Counted from the stretch's first letter, positions 8,735 to 17,860 are shown. The stretch: DNA of 64,000 bases from Flavobacteriales bacterium UBA7666 (GCA_002483265.1 DLHO01000011.1:57168-121167); one strand, 5' to 3'. Translations and numbers: made by a program. The notes: generated by a model from the letters alone, not told the origin.

Positions 8735-9192
8735 AGAAGATAACAATTTTAATTCCAGTAATCAGTTTGTTCCTTTTCAGTTGTGGCAATACTTCTAACG
8801 AAAAATCAAAAGAGCAAACCGAAACCGTTACTCACGAAGAACATCAGCACAACGCTGAAATACAAACCATCGAACTTAACAATGGAGAAAAATGGAAAGT
8901 TGATGCCAATATGATAACTCATATTCGCAATATGGAAAACGATGTTATTTCCTTTGCTAAGGTTGAGCAAAAAGATTACAAATCATTATCTGAAAAATTA
9001 CAATCCAACATTGATTTACTTACTTCTAATTGCACAATGAAAGGCAAAGCACACGATGAACTGCATAAGTGGTTATTGCCCTACATTGATTTGGTAAAAG
9101 AACTTTCAGAAGCCAAAGACGAAACTGAAGCTTCAAAACAATTTGAAAATATCCAATCATCTTTCCAAACATTTAATCAATCTTTCCAATGA
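8731..9192 (+). CDS. Lipoprotein of the efflux operon, helical, His/Glu-rich N-terminus
   Basis: 153 residues. The signal peptide of lipoprotein type ends at the lipobox LFSC (Cys 18), so the mature protein is membrane-anchored in the periplasm or outer membrane. A His-rich linker (THEEHQHNAE, about 33-42) could bind metal. The rest is predicted helical and carries one further Cys (NCTMKGKAHDELHKWLLP). It is co-translated with both neighbours (4-bp overlaps). It might be a periplasmic sensor or metal-binding accessory for the pump, but that is inference. Confidence 0.7.
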   Translation: MKKITILIPVISLFLFSCGNTSNEKSKEQTETVTHEEHQHNAEIQTIELNNGEKWKVDANMITHIRNMENDVISFAKVEQKDYKSLSEKLQSNIDLLTSNCTMKGKAHDELHKWLLPYIDLVKELSEAKDETEASKQFENIQSSFQTFNQSFQ

Positions 9193-9479
9193 AAAAATTA
9201 AACGAATTACACAGTCTGGACAAAGAAGTCTCGGCAATTAGCCTATTTAAGGGTGAACTTGGAACTGCAACTGCTATTCAATTGCAACAAAAAGGCACAC
9301 TTAAAGAACACATCTCCAAAACTCCTGCTTTATTGCTTTGCATAACTGGTTTTGTAACCTACAAAGATGAAACAGAAAAGGAAATTAACTTGGAATCAGG
9401 CGATTATGTGGATATTACTCCCAATGTAAAACATTGGCTTTATGCTTCGGTAGAATCTCAACTAGTCTTATTGAAATAA
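9189..9479 (+). CDS. Small cupin-domain protein
   Basis: 96 residues forming one cupin barrel: a KEHIS.. motif (position of cupin motif 1), then ESGDYVDITPNVKHWLYA (motif 2, with the conserved G-D and P-x-x-x-H). The metal-binding set is incomplete compared with the full consensus. It overlaps the preceding lipoprotein gene by 4 bp. It may be a small-molecule-binding or detoxifying cupin; the substrate is unknown. Confidence 0.75.
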   Translation: MKKLNELHSLDKEVSAISLFKGELGTATAIQLQQKGTLKEHISKTPALLLCITGFVTYKDETEKEINLESGDYVDITPNVKHWLYASVESQLVLLK

Positions 9480-9492
9480 AAAAATTTAACCA

Positions 9493-10827
9493 ATGAAGTT
9501 AGCGAATATTCACAAACAATGTTTTTTTCTATTATTTATAATAATAGGATTTCAACCTGCTCAGGCACAAACTTGGACTTTGCAACAATGCATCGACACG
9601 GCACAGATTCATAACAAAAACCTGCAAATGAGTAGAAACAATATGGCTATTGGTGAGCAAAGAGAAAAAGAAGCCAAAGCCAATTTAATTCCAAAAGTAA
9701 CAGCCAATGCGGATTATAAATATTTCACAAACCTGCCCTATCAGCTATTGCCGCTTAATGCTTTAACCCCTATTGCTCCCGAAGGAGAGTTTAGAGCAGC
9801 ACAGTTTGGTGTTCCGCACAACATCAATGCCAACTTGCAACTTTCAATCCCATTGTATAGTCCACAAGTTTATGGAGCTATTCAAACAACTAAAATTGCT
9901 TTGGAATTGACTGACTTGCAGTATCAAAAAACGGAGGAGCAAATCTATTTTGAAATTTCCAATCTGTATTATAATGCACAAATTCTGCATCATCAGTTGG
10001 CTTTTATTGACAGTAATCTGGTTAATGCAGAAAGTATTCTAAAAAATATGCAATTGCTCAATGAACAACTGCTTGCCAAAGGAACAGATGTAAGCAAGGT
10101 GAAATTGCAAGTATCACAATTAACCACCCAAAAAGAAACCATCAAAAGCAAGTACGAGCAAGTTTTAAATGCTCTGAAATTTGCTATGGGTATTTCTATT
10201 GAACAAAATCTGCAAATTGAACCAAACATTCAATATCAAAACACAAATGAATACACTCCTGCATCCACTTTAGATATTCGTATCATAAAAACTCAAAACC
10301 GCTTATTGTCGAGTGAACTCAACACACTCAATAAATCAAGGTATTTGCCTTCGCTAAATCTGATTGGAATGTATGGAACAACTGGCTTTGGTTATAACGG
10401 ACAACCTAGTTCTTTCCTTGATTTTTATCCGATTGGTTTTGCAGGTGTTCAATTATCTTATCCGCTATTTAACGGAACTGTTACGATTCGAAAAATAAAT
10501 CAGAAAACACTTGAACTCCGAAACAATGACCTTCAATTTGGAATGCTTACCGAACAAAACAATATGCAAGTTGAAAATGCCAAGCTACAAAGAGAAGTCG
10601 CTAAAAAAACAGTAGAAACCACAACCGAACAAATCCAATTGGCACAAACAATCTATGAGCAAACCGTTCTTCAACAAAAACAAGGAACGGCAAGTTTAAC
10701 AGATATTTTACTTGCAGACAACGCTTTACGTGAAGCACAACAAATTTATCTGTCTGCTGTAATTGATTACCTAAAAGCAGATTTAGAACTTAAAAAACTA
10801 ACTGGAAATATTTCAATCATCAAATAA
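9493..10827 (+). CDS. TolC-family outer membrane efflux protein
   Basis: 444 residues with a signal peptide (ending QPAQAQ, about residue 26) and two TolC-like halves of long amphipathic helices around beta strands. Examples are WTLQQCIDTAQIHNKNLQMSRNN and, near the end, GTASLTDILLADNALREAQQIYLSAVIDYLKADLELKKLTG-type segments, typical of the family. It forms the outer membrane duct of the tripartite RND pump encoded with the next two genes (9-bp gap to the adaptor). Confidence 0.92.
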   Translation: MKLANIHKQCFFLLFIIIGFQPAQAQTWTLQQCIDTAQIHNKNLQMSRNNMAIGEQREKEAKANLIPKVTANADYKYFTNLPYQLLPLNALTPIAPEGEFRAAQFGVPHNINANLQLSIPLYSPQVYGAIQTTKIALELTDLQYQKTEEQIYFEISNLYYNAQILHHQLAFIDSNLVNAESILKNMQLLNEQLLAKGTDVSKVKLQVSQLTTQKETIKSKYEQVLNALKFAMGISIEQNLQIEPNIQYQNTNEYTPASTLDIRIIKTQNRLLSSELNTLNKSRYLPSLNLIGMYGTTGFGYNGQPSSFLDFYPIGFAGVQLSYPLFNGTVTIRKINQKTLELRNNDLQFGMLTEQNNMQVENAKLQREVAKKTVETTTEQIQLAQTIYEQTVLQQKQGTASLTDILLADNALREAQQIYLSAVIDYLKADLELKKLTGNISIIK

Positions 10828-10835
10828 TTGTCACA

Positions 10836-11906
10836 ATGAATACAAAATCATCAATTCTAAAAAAAGTGCTATACGTCATCATACCGTTGGCGATAATTGC
10901 CATTGTGGTAATTAAGTTGAAAACAAATAAGGAAATTACGCAGAGTAAAGTGTATCAATACGATAAAGAACAAGCTATAAATGTTCAAGTAGATACATTG
11001 CAACTTGAAAATGTGAATACAGAATTTTCTTATTCAGGCACATTTGAGCCCAACAAGGAAACCAAAATAAGTGCCGAATTACAAGGGAAAATCAACACCA
11101 TTTTAGTTGATGCTGGAAGCGTTGTAAGTAAAGGTCAAACTTTAATTCAGCTGGACAATTCATTGCTGAAATTGCAACTGCAAACTATTGAAGTGCAAAT
11201 AGAAGGATTGGAAGCAGATGTAAACCGCTATACCATTTTAGCTAAAGCAGATGCCATTCAAGGAGTTCAATTAGAAAAGGCGGAGTTAGGTTTGAAATCT
11301 GCAAAAGTTCAGAAAGCAACTTTGTTGGAGCAGATAAACAAAACCACAATCAAAGCACCTTTTAATGGAGTTGTTACAGCAAAATTAAGTGAAGAAGGAG
11401 CTTTTGCTGCACCGGGCGTTCCATTGCTCCAAATAACGGACATTACAACTTTAAAATTCACCGTAAATGTTCCCGAAAAAGATTTAAGCCAGTTCAAATT
11501 AAATCAAAGCTTTTCTCTTTCGGCAGATGCTTATTCTGAAATTTTATTGACTGGAAAAACTACTATGATTGGCAGTAAAGCTAATATGGGCAGTAGTTTT
11601 CCTGTTCAGTTTACGGTAAATAACACATCGGACTTGAAAATAAAATCAGGAATGTTTGGTAAAGTTTTACTTAAAAGTGAAACGTCTGGAAAGGGAATTA
11701 TCATACCGTCATCTGCCATACAAGGAACTGACAACCAACCACAGGTTTATGTTGTGAAAAATGGCAAAGCAATTTTGCAAAACATCACTATTTCAAAAAA
11801 GACACAAAACAAAGCAGTTGTTTCAAATGGATTAAATGAAGGTGATGTAATTGTAACGAATGGCTTCATCAATCTTTTTGATGGGGCAAATGTAACTGTT
11901 AAATAA
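10836..11906 (+). CDS. RND efflux periplasmic adaptor (membrane fusion protein)
   Basis: 356 residues: an N-terminal membrane anchor (about 9-27), a barrel-sandwich lipoyl half (GKINTILVDAGSVVSKGQTLIQLD), a short alpha-hairpin, the second lipoyl half (INKTTIKAPFNGVV) and beta-barrel/membrane-proximal domains ending GLNEGDVIVTNGF. This is a complete HlyD/AcrA-type adaptor linking the inner membrane transporter to TolC. It lies between the TolC and RND genes in one operon. Confidence 0.93.
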   Translation: MNTKSSILKKVLYVIIPLAIIAIVVIKLKTNKEITQSKVYQYDKEQAINVQVDTLQLENVNTEFSYSGTFEPNKETKISAELQGKINTILVDAGSVVSKGQTLIQLDNSLLKLQLQTIEVQIEGLEADVNRYTILAKADAIQGVQLEKAELGLKSAKVQKATLLEQINKTTIKAPFNGVVTAKLSEEGAFAAPGVPLLQITDITTLKFTVNVPEKDLSQFKLNQSFSLSADAYSEILLTGKTTMIGSKANMGSSFPVQFTVNNTSDLKIKSGMFGKVLLKSETSGKGIIIPSSAIQGTDNQPQVYVVKNGKAILQNITISKKTQNKAVVSNGLNEGDVIVTNGFINLFDGANVTVK

Positions 11907-11917
11907 AATCAGCGAAA

Positions 11918-14900
11918 ATGAATATTACAGAAATATCAATCAAACGTCCTTCGCTGATAATAGTGCTTTTCAGCGTATTTACATTATTAGGATTTATCGG
12001 GTATAAAAATTTGAGTTACGAGTTAATGCCCGACTTTAACCAGCCCGTAGTTGTAATTAAAACGGTTTACCCTGGTGCCGAACCAAACGAAGTAGAAACA
12101 TCCGTTTCACGAAAAATCGAAGATGCTTTATCCAACTTGGAGGGTGTAGATTACTTGGTTACAAAGTCATTGCCCAATGCTTCTATCATCATTACCAATC
12201 TCAAATATGGAACAGATTTGGATAAGTCAATGCAAGACGCACAACGCTACATTGACAACATTCGCAAAGATTTACCACAGGATATTTTAAGTCCTGTAAT
12301 GAGTAAAGTTTCGCCAAATGATTTGCCGATAATGTCAATCAGTGCAACAAGTGATATGTCCGCCACCAAGTTTTATCAGAAAATGAAAGATGATTATCTG
12401 CCACAAATACAACAAATAAAAGGCGTTGCAGAGATTACTGTTTTAGGTGGAGAGGAAAGAGAAATACAAGTAAAAATAAATCAGGACAAACTGAAATTGT
12501 ATAAAATTTCAATGGTTCAGGTTGTTGAAGCAATTAATCGTTCTGGCTTAGACTTACCTGCTGGAAAGGTGCAAACTGAGAAGGAAAGTAATTCAGTTCG
12601 TTTAACGGGTAAATTCGCATCTATTGAGAATATTAAAAATGTTCAGGTGGCAATGCCAGTTTTAGGAAGTCCAGTTTATGTAAAAGACATAGCAGATGTT
12701 ATTGACGGTATAAAAGAAACGACTTCAATCAGTCGCTACAATGGTAAAAACGGCATTGGTTTAATGTTGAAAAAACAAGGAGATGCAAACGCAGTAGATG
12801 TTTCAAAAGCAGTTCGGGAGAAATTTCAATCTATCGAACAACAAAATGCCAGTTCGGGTGTGAAATTTGTTATTGCAGACGATAGCACCGATAACACGAT
12901 TGCAGCCGTTAACTCCGTTGTTTTCGATTTAATCTTAGCGGTGTTATTGGTGTCGTTGGTAATGCTTTTATTTCTGCGAAGTTTTAGAAATTCTTTAATC
13001 GTTTTGGTAGCTATTCCAACATCTTTAGTTACCGCATTCGCTGTGATGTGGCTTTTGGGTTACACCTTAAACTTAATGACCTTGCTTGCAATGTCTTTAA
13101 TCATTGGTATTTTGGTAGATGATGCTACCGTAGTTTTAGAAAACATTCAAAAGCACTTAGATAAAGGAAAAGACAAACGATCTGCTGCAATGGATGGCAG
13201 AATGGAAATTGGCTTTGCTGCATTATCCATCACCTTGGTTGATGTTGTGGTTTTCTTGCCTATTCTTTTTCTACAAGTGTTTGTTGCTGATATGCTCAAG
13301 CAGTTTTCGGTTGTGGTAGTAACTTCCACCCTCACTAGTTTATTGGTTGGTTTTACTTTAACGCCTTGGATGGCTTCTCGTATCGGTAAAAAAGAAGACT
13401 TACAACCGACCAATTTTTTCAATCGCTTTTTACTATGGTTTGAAATTCAGTTAGAAATTTTCAATGAATGGTATGGTCGAAGATTAGAATGGGTATTGAG
13501 CCATAAATTAGCTTTTACAGGTGTCGTTATTGTGCTTTTTGCAATGACTTTAGGTATTATGAAACAAGGAATTATTGGTAAAGAATTAATATCAACAGGC
13601 GATCAAGGAAAATTTAGAATGGCAATAGAATTTGATAAGTCCACATCTCTACATCAAAACAATTTAATTGCTCAAAAGATTGAAACATGCATTATTCAAC
13701 AACCCGAAGTAGCAACGGTGTTCAGCAACATTGGCGGACCAAGCACTGGGATTGGAAGTTTGGGTGTAGGTTCAGCAAATAAAACGGAATTCACTATTCA
13801 ATTAAAATCAAAAAAAGAATTGGATAATTTACCTACCGAAACATTTATGAAAAATCTTCGGGAAGAACTAAAGTCAAAATTTCCGAGTATCAATTATTCA
13901 ATGGCAGCATTGGGTTTAATTCCACGTTCTGCACCAATTGAAATTACGTTAAGCGGTAGCAATTTGGATTTGGTGATGAAAACGGGTGATGAATTGAAAT
14001 CGGTAATTGAAAAAATTCCCGGAGCAGATAATGTTCGCTTGTCCGTTGAAGCAGGTAGTCCCGAATACAAAATAATTCCAGACAAAGATAAAATGCAACG
14101 ATTAGGTTTAACAACCGCTTATGTTGGATTGAACCTAAGAACTGCATTTACAGGTAATGAAGATGCAACGCTTACTGAGAACGGAACAGAATATCCTGTA
14201 AGAATTTGGTTAGACGAATTTAACCGACAAAACTTTGAAGATGTTCAACAACTTTCAATCATTAACCCAATGGGAATACCAGTTGAAGTTTCACAATTTG
14301 CAAGCGTAGAGCAAGACAATTCTCCGTCACTATTAGAACGTAAAGACCGCCAACCAGCAGTTACACTCACATCAGATGCTTTAGGCAGACCATCAGGAAC
14401 TGTAGCAGACGATGTAGTAGCTTATCTAAAAGAAAATCCATTGCCAAACGGAATACAAATGACTTGGGGAAGCGACATCAAAAGACAGAATGATAGTTTT
14501 GGAGCATTGGGTTCAGTATTGTTGATTTCGTTTTTACTGATATACCTGATTATGGTAGCACTTTACGACAGTTTTATTTATCCATTTGTAGTATTGTTTT
14601 CTATTCCAGTAGCAGCAATTGGGGCATTTTTCGCATTGAATTTGTCGTTAAGCAATTTGAGTTTGTTCGCCTTACTCGGTTTAATTATGCTAATGGGCTT
14701 AGTGGTAAAAAATGCTATTCTAATTGTAGATTTTACCAATCAATTAAAAGCTGAAGGCAAACATTTCAAAGAAGCATTAATCATTGCAGGAAAAGGTCGT
14801 ATGCGACCAATCCTAATGACAACGCTTTCAATGGTTGTTGGTATGCTTCCCATTGCAATGGCAACAGGAACAGCAGCAGAATGGAAAAATGGTCTTGCTT

Positions 14901-15010
14901 GGGTAATCATTGGCGGACTTCTTTCTTCATTAATTTTGACTGTGTTTTTAGTGCCAATGGTCTATTCTTTAGTTGACACAGCGAAAGAAAAAATAAATCG
15001 CAAAAAATAA
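11918..15010 (+). CDS. RND-family inner membrane efflux transporter (AcrB/HAE1 type)
   Basis: 1030 residues, full length for the family. The N-terminal amphipathic start (MNITEISIKRPSLIIVLFS) leads into TM1. Two large periplasmic porter loops and twelve TM segments follow. The TM4 region contains the proton-relay acidic pair context (GILVDDATVVLENI, about residues 398-411). TM10-11 read LMGLVVKNAILIVDF. The TM4 Asp-Asp pair fits HAE-1 drug/hydrophobe exporters rather than the heavy-metal CusA subclass, but substrate cannot be assigned with certainty. Confidence 0.93.
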   Translation: MNITEISIKRPSLIIVLFSVFTLLGFIGYKNLSYELMPDFNQPVVVIKTVYPGAEPNEVETSVSRKIEDALSNLEGVDYLVTKSLPNASIIITNLKYGTDLDKSMQDAQRYIDNIRKDLPQDILSPVMSKVSPNDLPIMSISATSDMSATKFYQKMKDDYLPQIQQIKGVAEITVLGGEEREIQVKINQDKLKLYKISMVQVVEAINRSGLDLPAGKVQTEKESNSVRLTGKFASIENIKNVQVAMPVLGSPVYVKDIADVIDGIKETTSISRYNGKNGIGLMLKKQGDANAVDVSKAVREKFQSIEQQNASSGVKFVIADDSTDNTIAAVNSVVFDLILAVLLVSLVMLLFLRSFRNSLIVLVAIPTSLVTAFAVMWLLGYTLNLMTLLAMSLIIGILVDDATVVLENIQKHLDKGKDKRSAAMDGRMEIGFAALSITLVDVVVFLPILFLQVFVADMLKQFSVVVVTSTLTSLLVGFTLTPWMASRIGKKEDLQPTNFFNRFLLWFEIQLEIFNEWYGRRLEWVLSHKLAFTGVVIVLFAMTLGIMKQGIIGKELISTGDQGKFRMAIEFDKSTSLHQNNLIAQKIETCIIQQPEVATVFSNIGGPSTGIGSLGVGSANKTEFTIQLKSKKELDNLPTETFMKNLREELKSKFPSINYSMAALGLIPRSAPIEITLSGSNLDLVMKTGDELKSVIEKIPGADNVRLSVEAGSPEYKIIPDKDKMQRLGLTTAYVGLNLRTAFTGNEDATLTENGTEYPVRIWLDEFNRQNFEDVQQLSIINPMGIPVEVSQFASVEQDNSPSLLERKDRQPAVTLTSDALGRPSGTVADDVVAYLKENPLPNGIQMTWGSDIKRQNDSFGALGSVLLISFLLIYLIMVALYDSFIYPFVVLFSIPVAAIGAFFALNLSLSNLSLFALLGLIMLMGLVVKNAILIVDFTNQLKAEGKHFKEALIIAGKGRMRPILMTTLSMVVGMLPIAMATGTAAEWKNGLAWVIIGGLLSSLILTVFLVPMVYSLVDTAKEKINRKK

Positions 15011-15015
15011 TTGAA

Positions 15016-15465
15016 ATGAAAACAACAATCATAACACTATTCGCATTTACATTATCACTTACGCTTTATTCATTTGTAAATCCCAATTCAGATACTTATT
15101 CCTTAACAATAAAAGTGAAAAATCTACGGAACTCAAAAGGAGTAGTTCAATTTGCATTGTATAACAAAGATGGCTCAATTCCTGACGAAGATTATGAAAA
15201 CTATTACAAAATTGTAAAAGGAGAAATCGTGAATGGATCATCATCAATAACTTTTAAGAATATTCCATTAGGAAAATATGCAGTTAACATTTTACACGAT
15301 GAAAATAAAAATGGCAAAATTGACAAAGGATTAATTTTGCCGAAAGAAGGTATAGGTTTCTCAAATTTTCAATCTATTGGTTTAACAAACAGACCTAACT
15401 TTTCAAAAGCAAGTTTCGAGTTAAAAGAAAACAAATCAATAAGTGTAAAAGTGATTTATATGTAA
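15016..15465 (+). CDS. DUF2141-type secreted protein closing the efflux operon
   Basis: 149 residues with an N-terminal signal peptide (MKTTIITLFAFTLSLTLYSF). It has the DUF2141 pattern: NLRNSKGVVQFALYNKDGSIPD, then ITFKNIPLGKYAVNILHDENKNGKIDKG. Proteins of this family are periplasmic or secreted beta-sandwich proteins of unknown role. The gene follows the RND gene by 5 bp and is the last of the operon. Hairpin element A3 starts 20 bp after its stop. Confidence 0.85.
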   Translation: MKTTIITLFAFTLSLTLYSFVNPNSDTYSLTIKVKNLRNSKGVVQFALYNKDGSIPDEDYENYYKIVKGEIVNGSSSITFKNIPLGKYAVNILHDENKNGKIDKGLILPKEGIGFSNFQSIGLTNRPNFSKASFELKENKSISVKVIYM

Positions 15466-15484
15466 GATAGTTAAGCCATCACAC

Positions 15485-15553
15485 AGGTGTAAGCACATTT
15501 GCAATTCGCACAAGCCAACGCACAATCCAAAAACTGCAAAAGAGCTTACACCT
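15485..15553. repeat. Folded element A3
   Basis: Perfect outer stem AGGTGTAAG (15485-15493) / CTTACACCT (15545-15553) and inner TGCA (15500-15503) / TGCA (15535-15538), with the CACATT / AAAGAG internal loop. It lies 20 bp after the operon's last stop codon and may double as its transcription terminator. Confidence 0.7.
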
Positions 15554-15698
15554 CTCCCACCTAAAAAAAAAAATTAAAATTCCCTTCCCTTCTAAAATTT
15601 TTAAAACCGCTACCACACAGCCGACACCATCTTAACTCGACAGCAAACTCCACAGCGGACAACGACTTCACAACCTCGAACGACAAAAGCCACAGCCA

Positions 15699-15828
15699 CT
15701 AACAGCGGTTTGGCATAATGGGGGCAGACGTTCTTCGTATGAAAATTTGTGCTGATTTGAACTGTGTGCTTCCTATCAAGTGTTGTGCTGAAAAAAACGC
15801 CTTCGGCAAGCCACAAAACATTATACCT
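15699..15828. repeat. 130-bp folded element B, right copy
   Basis: Homologous to 7229-7358: same 130-bp length, identical first 15 bases and conserved inner blocks. The internal stem differs (GGCATAATG near the start against CATTATACC at the end). Together the copies bracket the efflux operon. The stretch between A3 and this element (15554-15698) is non-coding. Confidence 0.65.
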
Positions 15829-15934
15829 CCAATCTCAATGAAAAACCATGTTTTTCAATCGTTTCAAGTTGCAATACCCGCTCCAAATACTCCATCAAAA
15901 AGTTAAAAGTTTCCCCGCTTGAGGTCACAAAAAC
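15821..15934 (-). pseudogene. Decayed gene 3' end, copy 1 of 3
   Basis: The minus-strand frame reads ...LLFIVFVTSSGETFNF, then LMEYLERVLQLETIEK, and stops within element B. It is clearly homologous to the frames at 18982-19191 (NSCGETSNFLIEDLERVLQLE) and 26477-26552 (IGEKSNLLIEDL*HVLQLE). No start or upstream coding part remains; the upstream side is replaced by the hairpin at 15935-15980. The parent protein family is not recognised. Confidence 0.65.
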
Positions 15935-15980
15935 AATAAATAATAACTGCCCACCAAATGATGGGCAGTTATTATTTATT
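15935..15980. terminator. Long perfect hairpin after the ECF sigma gene
   Basis: AATAAATAATAACTGCCCA.. and ..TGGGCAGTTATTATTTATT form an almost perfect 20-bp stem with a small loop, 13 bp past the sigma gene stop. The reverse complement matches the hairpins at 30083-30202, so this is a dispersed repeat used as a bidirectional terminator. Confidence 0.8.
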
Positions 15981-15993
15981 GAATCTTAGATTT

Positions 15994-16680
15994 TTAAATT
16001 GTTCCGCGCAATCCTGGATTTTTTTTGCCATGATAATCGGCAATCTTGCTCATGACAAAGTTCACAATCCGATCACATCGGACAAGATCGAAAGCGAACA
16101 CTTGTTCTGATTTATAATAGGTACTCAAATCATTACGCAACATTTCCTTAGCACGGTTCAAACGGACCTTTACATTCGATTCGCTCAATTGAAGAATATC
16201 CATTGTTTCCTGTGTACTCAATTCTTCAACTTCCCGCATTACAAATACAAGCCTGTACTTTTCTGGCAAATCGGAAACCGCCTTTTCCAATAGTGTTTTC
16301 AATTCCTGATTCATAAGTTCTTTTAATGGATTGTTCTCTGTCTGATGATCTTTTTCCGAACTGTTGATTATCAATTGTTCACGCTTTGCTTGTTTTTTCT
16401 TATAGAGCAGACTTTCATTGATTACAATTCGCGTCAACCATGTTCCGAAACTGGATTTGTTCTGAAAGTTTGCCAGTTGCAGGTAAGCATTGATATAAGC
16501 TGTTTGCATTACATCTTCAGCCTCCATATCATCATTAACAATCGACATACTTATTCGATAAAGACGGAGATTGAATTTGCGAATCAGTAGTTCGTACAAT
16601 GTCGTTTCTCCCTTTAAAATCAAATCAACGATTTCTTCATCTTTTAGTAATTCGTAATCTATCGGTCTTATTGAATTCAT
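15994..16680 (-). CDS. RNA polymerase sigma-70 factor, ECF subfamily
   Basis: 228 residues. Region 2 (about 40-105: ETTLYELLIRKFNLRLYRISMSIVNDDMEAEDVMQTAYINAY) and region 4 (about 140-195: LPEKYRLVFVMREVEELSTQETMDILQLSESNVKVRLNRAKEML) are complete. A C-terminal extension of about 30 residues follows. It is divergent from the pterin/flavin-reductase operon across a symmetric double promoter whose two halves match each other, so it probably transcribes both itself and that operon. No anti-sigma gene is adjacent; how it is held inactive is unclear. Confidence 0.93.
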   Translation of the reverse strand: MNSIRPIDYELLKDEEIVDLILKGETTLYELLIRKFNLRLYRISMSIVNDDMEAEDVMQTAYINAYLQLANFQNKSSFGTWLTRIVINESLLYKKKQAKREQLIINSSEKDHQTENNPLKELMNQELKTLLEKAVSDLPEKYRLVFVMREVEELSTQETMDILQLSESNVKVRLNRAKEMLRNDLSTYYKSEQVFAFDLVRCDRIVNFVMSKIADYHGKKNPGLRGTI

Positions 16681-16701
16681 TGAAGCAAATTATTATATCA
16701 A

Positions 16702-16781
16702 TTAGAGTATTACAGCTTTAAAAACGTTACAAAATAGGATGAAATAAATTTTGTAACGTTTCCCGCTCAGGTTATCTCTAA
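16702..16781. promoter_or_regulatory. Bidirectional ECF sigma promoter
   Basis: On the plus strand TGTAACGTTT (16752-16761) is followed after 14 bp by CTCTAA (16776-16781). On the minus strand the same TGTAACGTTT (16731-16722) is followed after 14 bp by CTCTAA (16707-16702). The -35 halves form a perfect 13-bp inverted repeat, AACGTTACAAAAT / ATTTTGTAACGTT. Identical motif and spacing on both strands make this the likely target of the adjacent ECF sigma factor. Confidence 0.75.
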
Positions 16782-16805
16782 CCAATAAACATAAATCAAA
16801 AATTC

Positions 16806-17198
16806 ATGGAAACTACAATTAAGACAGTTAAACAAGTTCAGACAGTATTAAAATTCAGCTACGGCCTGATCCCCATTGTTGCAGGACTTGACAAATTCAC
16901 AAATTTACTAACAGACTGGCAAAAGTACCTGAATCCATCTTTGGAAGGAATGTTGCCTTTTAGCGGAAAAACCTTCATGATAATTGTCGGGGTTATTGAG
17001 ATCATTGCAGGAATATTTGTTTTGATAAAACCACAGAAAGGTGCTATTGTTGTGGGGGCATGGTTAGTTCTCATCGCACTGACATTACTTGCTGGTGGTC
17101 AATTCATTGATGTAGCAGTGAGAGATATTGCAATGGCAATAGGTGCTTTTTCACTTGCACGTCTTTCTTCTATCCCTGAAATTAAAACTGGCAAATAA
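16806..17198 (+). CDS. DoxX-like small integral membrane protein
   Basis: 130 residues, four transmembrane helices (about 18-35, 56-75, 82-100, 105-122). The N-terminal motif LKFSYGLIPIVAGLDKFTNLLTDWQKYLNP resembles the DoxX family (R/K..F..aGl.Kf....W..YL.P), members of which are linked to quinone/thiol redox in the membrane. It is the first gene of the sigma-controlled operon and shares its last base region with the reductase gene (ATAATGG). Confidence 0.7.
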   Translation: METTIKTVKQVQTVLKFSYGLIPIVAGLDKFTNLLTDWQKYLNPSLEGMLPFSGKTFMIIVGVIEIIAGIFVLIKPQKGAIVVGAWLVLIALTLLAGGQFIDVAVRDIAMAIGAFSLARLSSIPEIKTGK

Positions 17199-17860
17199 TG
17201 GAGAAACACATCGTGAAAATTCTTGCCGCGGATTTCGTTACTCATAATGTAAAACGTTTCCGTGTAGAGAAGCCAGCAGAGTATTATTTTATTCCTGGGC
17301 AGGCAACGGTTTTGGCTATCAATTCAATTGGTTTGGAAACTGAATTAAGACCATTCACATTCACTTGTCTTAATACAGTCGATTACCTTGAATTCATCAT
17401 CAAAATTTATAAGGGACATGATGGGATAACTGAAAAACTGGAGAATTTGAAGATTGGTGATGAATTGATTCTTCATGAAGTATTTGGCACAATCGGTTAC
17501 AAAGGATCGGGTGTCTTTATTGCAGGTGGTGCTGGAATTACTCCGTTCATTGCTATTCTGCGGCAACTTAAAGAAGAGGATAAACTTTTAGGTAATACTT
17601 TGTTATTTGGAAATAAAATAACAGAAGATATTGTGTTACATCAAGAGTTGAAAGATCTATTGGGAGAACATTATCTTGATATCATTTCTAATCCTTCGGG
17701 TTCAATATCTGGAAAACGAATTGACAGACAACTGTTGAGTGATTATATAGATTTGGCATCCTATTATTATATCTGCGGACCAGATCAGTTTACGAGTGAT
17801 ATTGTTAGTAATTTGAAAGACTTGGGAGTGCCTGATTCCCTGATTGTTATTGAACAATGA
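17198..17860 (+). CDS. FAD/NAD(P)-binding oxidoreductase (ferredoxin/flavodoxin reductase-like)
   Basis: 220 residues with the FNR fold: an FAD-binding barrel (about 1-100; RPFTFT for isoalloxazine contacts, then IIKIYKGHDGITEKL) and a NAD(P)-binding half (GSGVFIAGGAGITPFIAILRQL, then YYICGPDQF). There is no ferredoxin [2Fe-2S] domain, so it is a stand-alone reductase. It overlaps the following pterin gene by 4 bp. It could reduce a pterin, a flavoprotein or a partner of the DoxX-like protein; the electron acceptor is unknown. Confidence 0.85.
   Translation: MEKHIVKILAADFVTHNVKRFRVEKPAEYYFIPGQATVLAINSIGLETELRPFTFTCLNTVDYLEFIIKIYKGHDGITEKLENLKIGDELILHEVFGTIGYKGSGVFIAGGAGITPFIAILRQLKEEDKLLGNTLLFGNKITEDIVLHQELKDLLGEHYLDIISNPSGSISGKRIDRQLLSDYIDLASYYYICGPDQFTSDIVSNLKDLGVPDSLIVIEQ

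Noticed and set aside
13147..13422. Antisense ORFs inside the RND transporter and other long genes
   Set aside because: They are shadows of well-supported coding frames with no start-site or family evidence.
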